A stretch of DNA of 8,709 nt, taken from ZLKRG08 sp963977625 (lineage in GTDB: Bacteria; Actinomycetota; Actinomycetes; Nanopelagicales; Nanopelagicaceae). Shown one piece after another: positions 6,332 through 8,709 of this stretch. The stretch lies in NCBI GenBank assembly GCA_963977625.1, contig CAXBPX010000056.1, positions 1-8,709 of the forward strand, read 5' to 3'. The notes below the pieces were generated by a model. It did no database searches, was not told where the DNA came from, and was given only the letters and a program-made list of their open reading frames with translations. A program made the position numbers and the translations under genes. Numbering within the stretch: position 1 is the stretch's first letter; every line of letters begins with the position of its first letter.

Positions 6332-7680
6332 GCTTCAACCTGATCAATTGCCACGCGAGTTTGGGTCATAGTGTCGCGTTCGCGAATTGTTACAGCGTGA
6401 TCATCTAATGATTCGAAATCTACTGTGATGCAGAATGGAGTTCCAACTTCATCTTGGCGACGATAACGACGACCAATTGCTCCAGCATCATCAAAATCCA
6501 CAGTCCAATTTTTTCGCAGCTGTGCCGCTAAATCTCGAGCTTTAGGTGAAAGCTCTGCATTACGGGATAAAGGTAAAACTGCCGCTTTAATTGGCGCTAA
6601 CCGGTGATCAAGTTTCATCACGGCACGCTTCTCCATTTCGCCCTTTGAATTTGGCGCTTCATCTTCGGTAAAAGCATCCATTAAAAAGGTAAGCGTGGCG
6701 CGATCAACACCGGCTGCAGGTTCAATTACAAAAGGTGTCCAACGTTCATTTTTCTCTTGATCGAAGAATGAAAGATCTTTACCACTTGCTGCCGAGTGCG
6801 CCTTTAAATCAAAATCAGTGCGATTAGCAATACCTTCTAATTCGCCCCATTCGGTGCCCGAGAATTCAAACTTGTATTCAATGTCTACTGTGCGCTTTGA
6901 GTAATGTGAGAGCTTCTCTTTTGGATGTTCGTAAATTCGCAATCTCTCTGGATTAATCCCCAAATCCGTATACCAAGCCATACGAGTATCAATCCAATAT
7001 TGATGCCACTCTTCGTCTGTGCCTGGAACTACAAAAAATTCCATTTCCATCTGCTCGAATTCACGAGTACGGAAAATGAAGTTACCTGGCGTAATTTCAT
7101 TTCGAAATGATTTACCTATTTGGCCAATTCCAAATGGAGGTTTTTTGCGAGCAGTAGTTTGTACTTGGTCGTAATTAATAAAAATACCTTGGGCGGTTTC
7201 TGGTCTTAAATAGGCAAGTCCGCTTTCATCTTCTACTGGTCCAAGATAAGTTTTTAATAGACCAGAGAATTGCTTTGGCACCGTAAATTGACCCTTATTA
7301 CCGCAAGCTGGGCAATTAACTTCTTCTAACGAACTAGGGAGTCGTTTATGTTTTGCTTCAAAAGCTTCTTCTAGATGATCCGCGCGATAACGTTTATGAC
7401 AAGAAATACATTCAGTTAACGGATCAGAAAAGGTTGCAACGTGTCCTGATGCTTCCCAAACTTCGCGCGCCAAAATCACGCATGAATCGATACCTACAAC
7501 ATCTTCTCTGCCCTGCACCATTGATTTCCACCATTGGCGTTTCACATTATTTTTTACTTCAACGCCGAGCGGGCCGTAATCCCAAGATGCGCGAAGTCCG
7601 CCATAAATTTCTGAAGATGGATATACAAATCCTCGACGTTTTGCGAGGCTGACAATATTTTCTAAACGATCTGCGGCCAT
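6301..7680 (-). CDS. glyS: Glycyl-tRNA synthetase, single-chain (alpha2) type
   Basis: GlyRS is a class II enzyme that charges tRNA-Gly with glycine in the cytoplasm. The 459-residue chain is the homodimeric bacterial/eukaryotic type, not the alpha/beta tetramer. Residues 20-50 carry the motif 1 region (YPSSEIYGGLRASWDYGPLG). Motif 2 is GQIGKSFRNEITP (186-198) followed by RTREFEQMEMEFF (204-216). Motif 3 is GVDRATLTFL (324-333). Two cysteine pairs, C91/C94 and C123/C126, form the usual zinc insertion. Residues from about 360 are the C-terminal anticodon-binding domain. The ATG at 7680 follows a clear GGGAG, the best ribosome binding site in the window. It is the first gene of the unit and shares a 95-bp control region with the divergent ZIP gene. 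Length and motifs look intact. Confidence 0.97.
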   Translation of the reverse strand: MAADRLENIVSLAKRRGFVYPSSEIYGGLRASWDYGPLGVEVKNNVKRQWWKSMVQGREDVVGIDSCVILAREVWEASGHVATFSDPLTECISCHKRYRADHLEEAFEAKHKRLPSSLEEVNCPACGNKGQFTVPKQFSGLLKTYLGPVEDESGLAYLRPETAQGIFINYDQVQTTARKKPPFGIGQIGKSFRNEITPGNFIFRTREFEQMEMEFFVVPGTDEEWHQYWIDTRMAWYTDLGINPERLRIYEHPKEKLSHYSKRTVDIEYKFEFSGTEWGELEGIANRTDFDLKAHSAASGKDLSFFDQEKNERWTPFVIEPAAGVDRATLTFLMDAFTEDEAPNSKGEMEKRAVMKLDHRLAPIKAAVLPLSRNAELSPKARDLAAQLRKNWTVDFDDAGAIGRRYRRQDEVGTPFCITVDFESLDDHAVTIRERDTMTQTRVAIDQVEAWLAPKLLGC

Positions 7681-7686
7681 GTGAAT

Positions 7687-7691
7687 CTCCC
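7687..7691 (-). promoter_or_regulatory. Ribosome binding site of glyS
   Basis: The minus strand reads GGGAG, six bases before the ATG at 7680. It fixes the glyS start and stands out because other starts in the window lack a comparable site. Confidence 0.8.
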
Positions 7692-7709
7692 ATCCGGCTG
7701 GCTGTCGGC

Positions 7710-7731
7710 GGTGCTAGCGGCTTGCTAGACC
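7710..7731 (-). promoter_or_regulatory. Hairpin in the glyS leader
   Basis: On the minus strand GGT-CTAGC pairs with GCTAG-C-ACC around the loop AAGCC, giving eight base pairs with one bulged C. If transcription starts near 7733, the hairpin sits almost at the 5' end of the mRNA, 18 nt ahead of the ribosome binding site. It could stabilise the message or be an operator for the divergent promoters. There is no T-run, so it is not a terminator. Confidence 0.5.
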
Positions 7732-7739
7732 ATGAACAA

Positions 7740-7745
7740 AGTTTA
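7740..7745 (-). promoter_or_regulatory. Candidate glyS operon -10 element
   Basis: The minus strand reads TAAACT, a TANNNT match. The predicted start near 7733 gives a leader of about 53 nt that contains the hairpin and ribosome binding site. The -35 position reads GTATCT, a poor match. Confidence 0.35.
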
Positions 7746-7769
7746 CCTGTTGAATCTGCATGAGATACT
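7742..7769 (+). promoter_or_regulatory. Candidate promoter of the ZIP gene, predicting a leaderless mRNA
   Basis: TTTACC (7742-7747) is followed after 16 nt by GATACT (7764-7769), itself preceded by TGA as in an extended -10 (TGn). Standard spacing puts the first base of the transcript at 7776, the A of the ZIP ATG. No Shine-Dalgarno sequence lies upstream, which agrees with a leaderless message. An alternative hexamer, TACTTT (7766-7771), would shift the start by about two bases. Confidence 0.45.
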
Positions 7770-7775
7770 TTCGGC

Positions 7776-8504
7776 ATGGCCATCTTCTTAGCAATGTTGA
7801 CAGTGGTATCGACCGCATTTGGTGGATTACTCGCGCTTCGGGCAAAGGATCGTTTTCACCTGGTGCTTGGACTTTCTGCGGGTTTATTGCTTGGGCTAGT
7901 TGGTTTTGATTTACTTCCAGAAGTTTTTGCTGATTCGACTAACACTGGTGGAGTTCCCACAGTTTCGATAGCAATTTTGGCGGGATTCTTAATTCTGCAT
8001 ATTTCTGAACGAAGCTTCGGTGGTCACGAGCCGGTTGATTCTGAATATAGCCATGATCATAAACATGGTTCTATCGCAGGTGGCATTGGTGCAGTCGCAA
8101 TGGCAGGTCACGTTTTCTTAGATGGCGCTGCACTCGGTGTTGCATTTAAAGTAAGTGACAAATTAGGTTTTGCGGTTTTTATCGCACTTCTAGTGCATGC
8201 ATTCAGTGATGGCTTAAATACCGTTTCAATGTTAGTAAAAAGTGGAAACTGGCAAGAAACTTCGAAAATGCTTTTGGTTGTAGATGCAATCGCTCGAATT
8301 GGTGGTGCAGCTATCGGTACTTACGTGGCATTTGATGGCGGTTTTATCACCATCTATTTAGCGCTTTTTTCCGGATTTGTTATTTATGTAGCAACATCAC
8401 ATATTCTGCCCGAAGCACATTCACACCATCCATCTCGATGGACATTTGCAACTACTGGTATCGGCGTTGTAGCTATGTGGGCAATTATTAGCGCACTTGG
8501 CTAA
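7776..8504 (+). CDS. ZIP-family divalent metal transporter (probably zinc)
   Basis: The 242-residue protein is almost entirely hydrophobic, with about seven to eight membrane helices, as in ZIP transporters that import zinc or other divalent metals. Metal-site motifs are H112-VFL-D116-G in the fourth helix and H141-AFS-D145-G in the fifth. Many ZIP proteins have glutamate where these aspartates lie (HNxPEG, HxxxE). A histidine-rich loop with H84, H93, H95 and H97 precedes the fourth helix, and SHILPEAHSHH (208-218) adds more possible ligands near the C-terminus. FDLLPE (44-49) and HILPE (209-213) look like equivalent positions in the two pseudo-symmetric halves. The gene diverges from glyS and converges with uppS, with four bases between stop codons. 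Zinc is the likeliest substrate because of family and locus, but iron or manganese cannot be excluded. Confidence 0.9.
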   Translation: MAIFLAMLTVVSTAFGGLLALRAKDRFHLVLGLSAGLLLGLVGFDLLPEVFADSTNTGGVPTVSIAILAGFLILHISERSFGGHEPVDSEYSHDHKHGSIAGGIGAVAMAGHVFLDGAALGVAFKVSDKLGFAVFIALLVHAFSDGLNTVSMLVKSGNWQETSKMLLVVDAIARIGGAAIGTYVAFDGGFITIYLALFSGFVIYVATSHILPEAHSHHPSRWTFATTGIGVVAMWAIISALG

Positions 8505-8508
8505 AAAT

Positions 8509-8709
8509 TTAAGCTTTTCCAAATCTTCTATTTCTAGATGCATACTCTTCGATTGCTCGCCATAAAGTGCGGCGATCTGCATCTGGCCAGAGCACATCAA
8601 AGAAAACTAATTCTGCATAAGCACTCTGCCAAGGCAAGAAGTTGCTCAAACGTTGTTCGCCAGATGATCGTAAAAATAAATCTACATCGGTTGGAAGTTC
8701 CAAATATTT
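8509..8709 (-). CDS. uppS: Isoprenyl transferase (undecaprenyl diphosphate synthase), C-terminal part
   Basis: UppS condenses isopentenyl diphosphate units in cis to make the long-chain lipid carrier for peptidoglycan precursors. Only the last 66 codons are present; the frame stays open to the right edge, so the true start is outside the window. The signature DLFLRSSGEQRLSNF followed by LPWQSAYAELVF and LWPD is the conserved C-terminal block of the cis-prenyltransferase family, holding the arginine, serine and glutamate residues that bind the isopentenyl diphosphate. The protein ends RFGKA, typical for the family. An in-frame TTG near 8703 is not the start, since it lies in the middle of the conserved fold. 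In a related order in other actinobacteria, uppS also sits near glyS. Confidence 0.93.
   Translation of the reverse strand, partial: KYLELPTDVDLFLRSSGEQRLSNFLPWQSAYAELVFFDVLWPDADRRTLWRAIEEYASRNRRFGKA

Noticed and set aside
7681..7775. Zur box or T-box in the glyS/ZIP control region
   Set aside because: No sequence resembles the TGAAAAT-ATTTTCA type Zur palindrome, and the leader lacks room and the conserved elements of a T-box.
7559..7783. Minus-strand frame crossing the glyS start and the divergent control region
   Set aside because: It is out of frame with glyS, covers promoter sequence and encodes nothing recognisable.
8497..8522. Possible bidirectional terminator between the ZIP gene and uppS (TTGG...CCAA with A/T pairs)
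   Set aside because: The stem is AT-rich with a two-base bulge and has no clean T-run after it on either strand; it also overlaps both coding ends.

Overview
The window reads as an ordinary chromosomal stretch of an AT-rich actinobacterium. The gene set and order uppS / glyS / dusB / dgt / dnaG, an actinobacterial-type DnaG N-terminus (MSG-IRNED) and a DusB ending in SGG all point that way. Compact spacing, AT-rich codons and short or absent leaders suggest a streamlined freshwater lineage such as the acI group (Nanopelagicales). That placement is an inference from style, not from a marker gene. I see no mobile element, CRISPR array, phage gene or defence system, and no clear case for an undescribed system.

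Layout from left to right. (a) 1-415, minus: the first 138 codons of a secreted trypsin/HtrA-like serine protease, cut by the left edge. (b) 461-1339, minus: a DoxX-type four-helix membrane domain fused through an internal twin-arginine helix to a C-terminal Rieske [2Fe-2S] domain. (c) 1370-1441, minus: tRNA-Asn(GTT) with a plausible own promoter. (d) 1442-1522: a short gap holding that promoter and three copies of a 9-bp repeat that begins at the dnaG stop codon. (e) 1523-7680, minus: a tightly packed five-gene unit in transcription order glyS, dusB, a SanA/YdcF-like gene, dgt and dnaG. Junctions are a 31-nt overlap, an 8-nt gap, a 5-nt gap and an ATGA overlap. (f) 7681-7775: a 95-bp divergent control region with a glyS ribosome binding site, a leader hairpin and apparently overlapping promoters. 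(g) 7776-8504, plus: a ZIP-family metal transporter. (h) 8509-8709, minus: the C-terminal part of uppS, cut by the right edge and convergent with the ZIP gene.

The five-gene unit joins translation (glycyl-tRNA charging, tRNA dihydrouridine), nucleotide pools (dGTPase) and replication priming (DnaG). uppS supplies the lipid carrier for cell-wall synthesis, and the SanA-like protein is an envelope-associated protein of unknown activity. GlyRS and DnaG both carry zinc-site cysteines, and the divergent ZIP transporter probably imports zinc. In other actinobacteria, as I recall them, the glyS-uppS interval also houses zinc-homeostasis genes.

The points most worth a second look are the DoxX-Rieske fusion with its likely Sec-plus-Tat insertion, the ZIP gene in the zinc slot with HxxxD metal motifs, and the overlapping divergent promoters with a predicted leaderless ZIP mRNA. 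There is no gene-free stretch above 300 bases.
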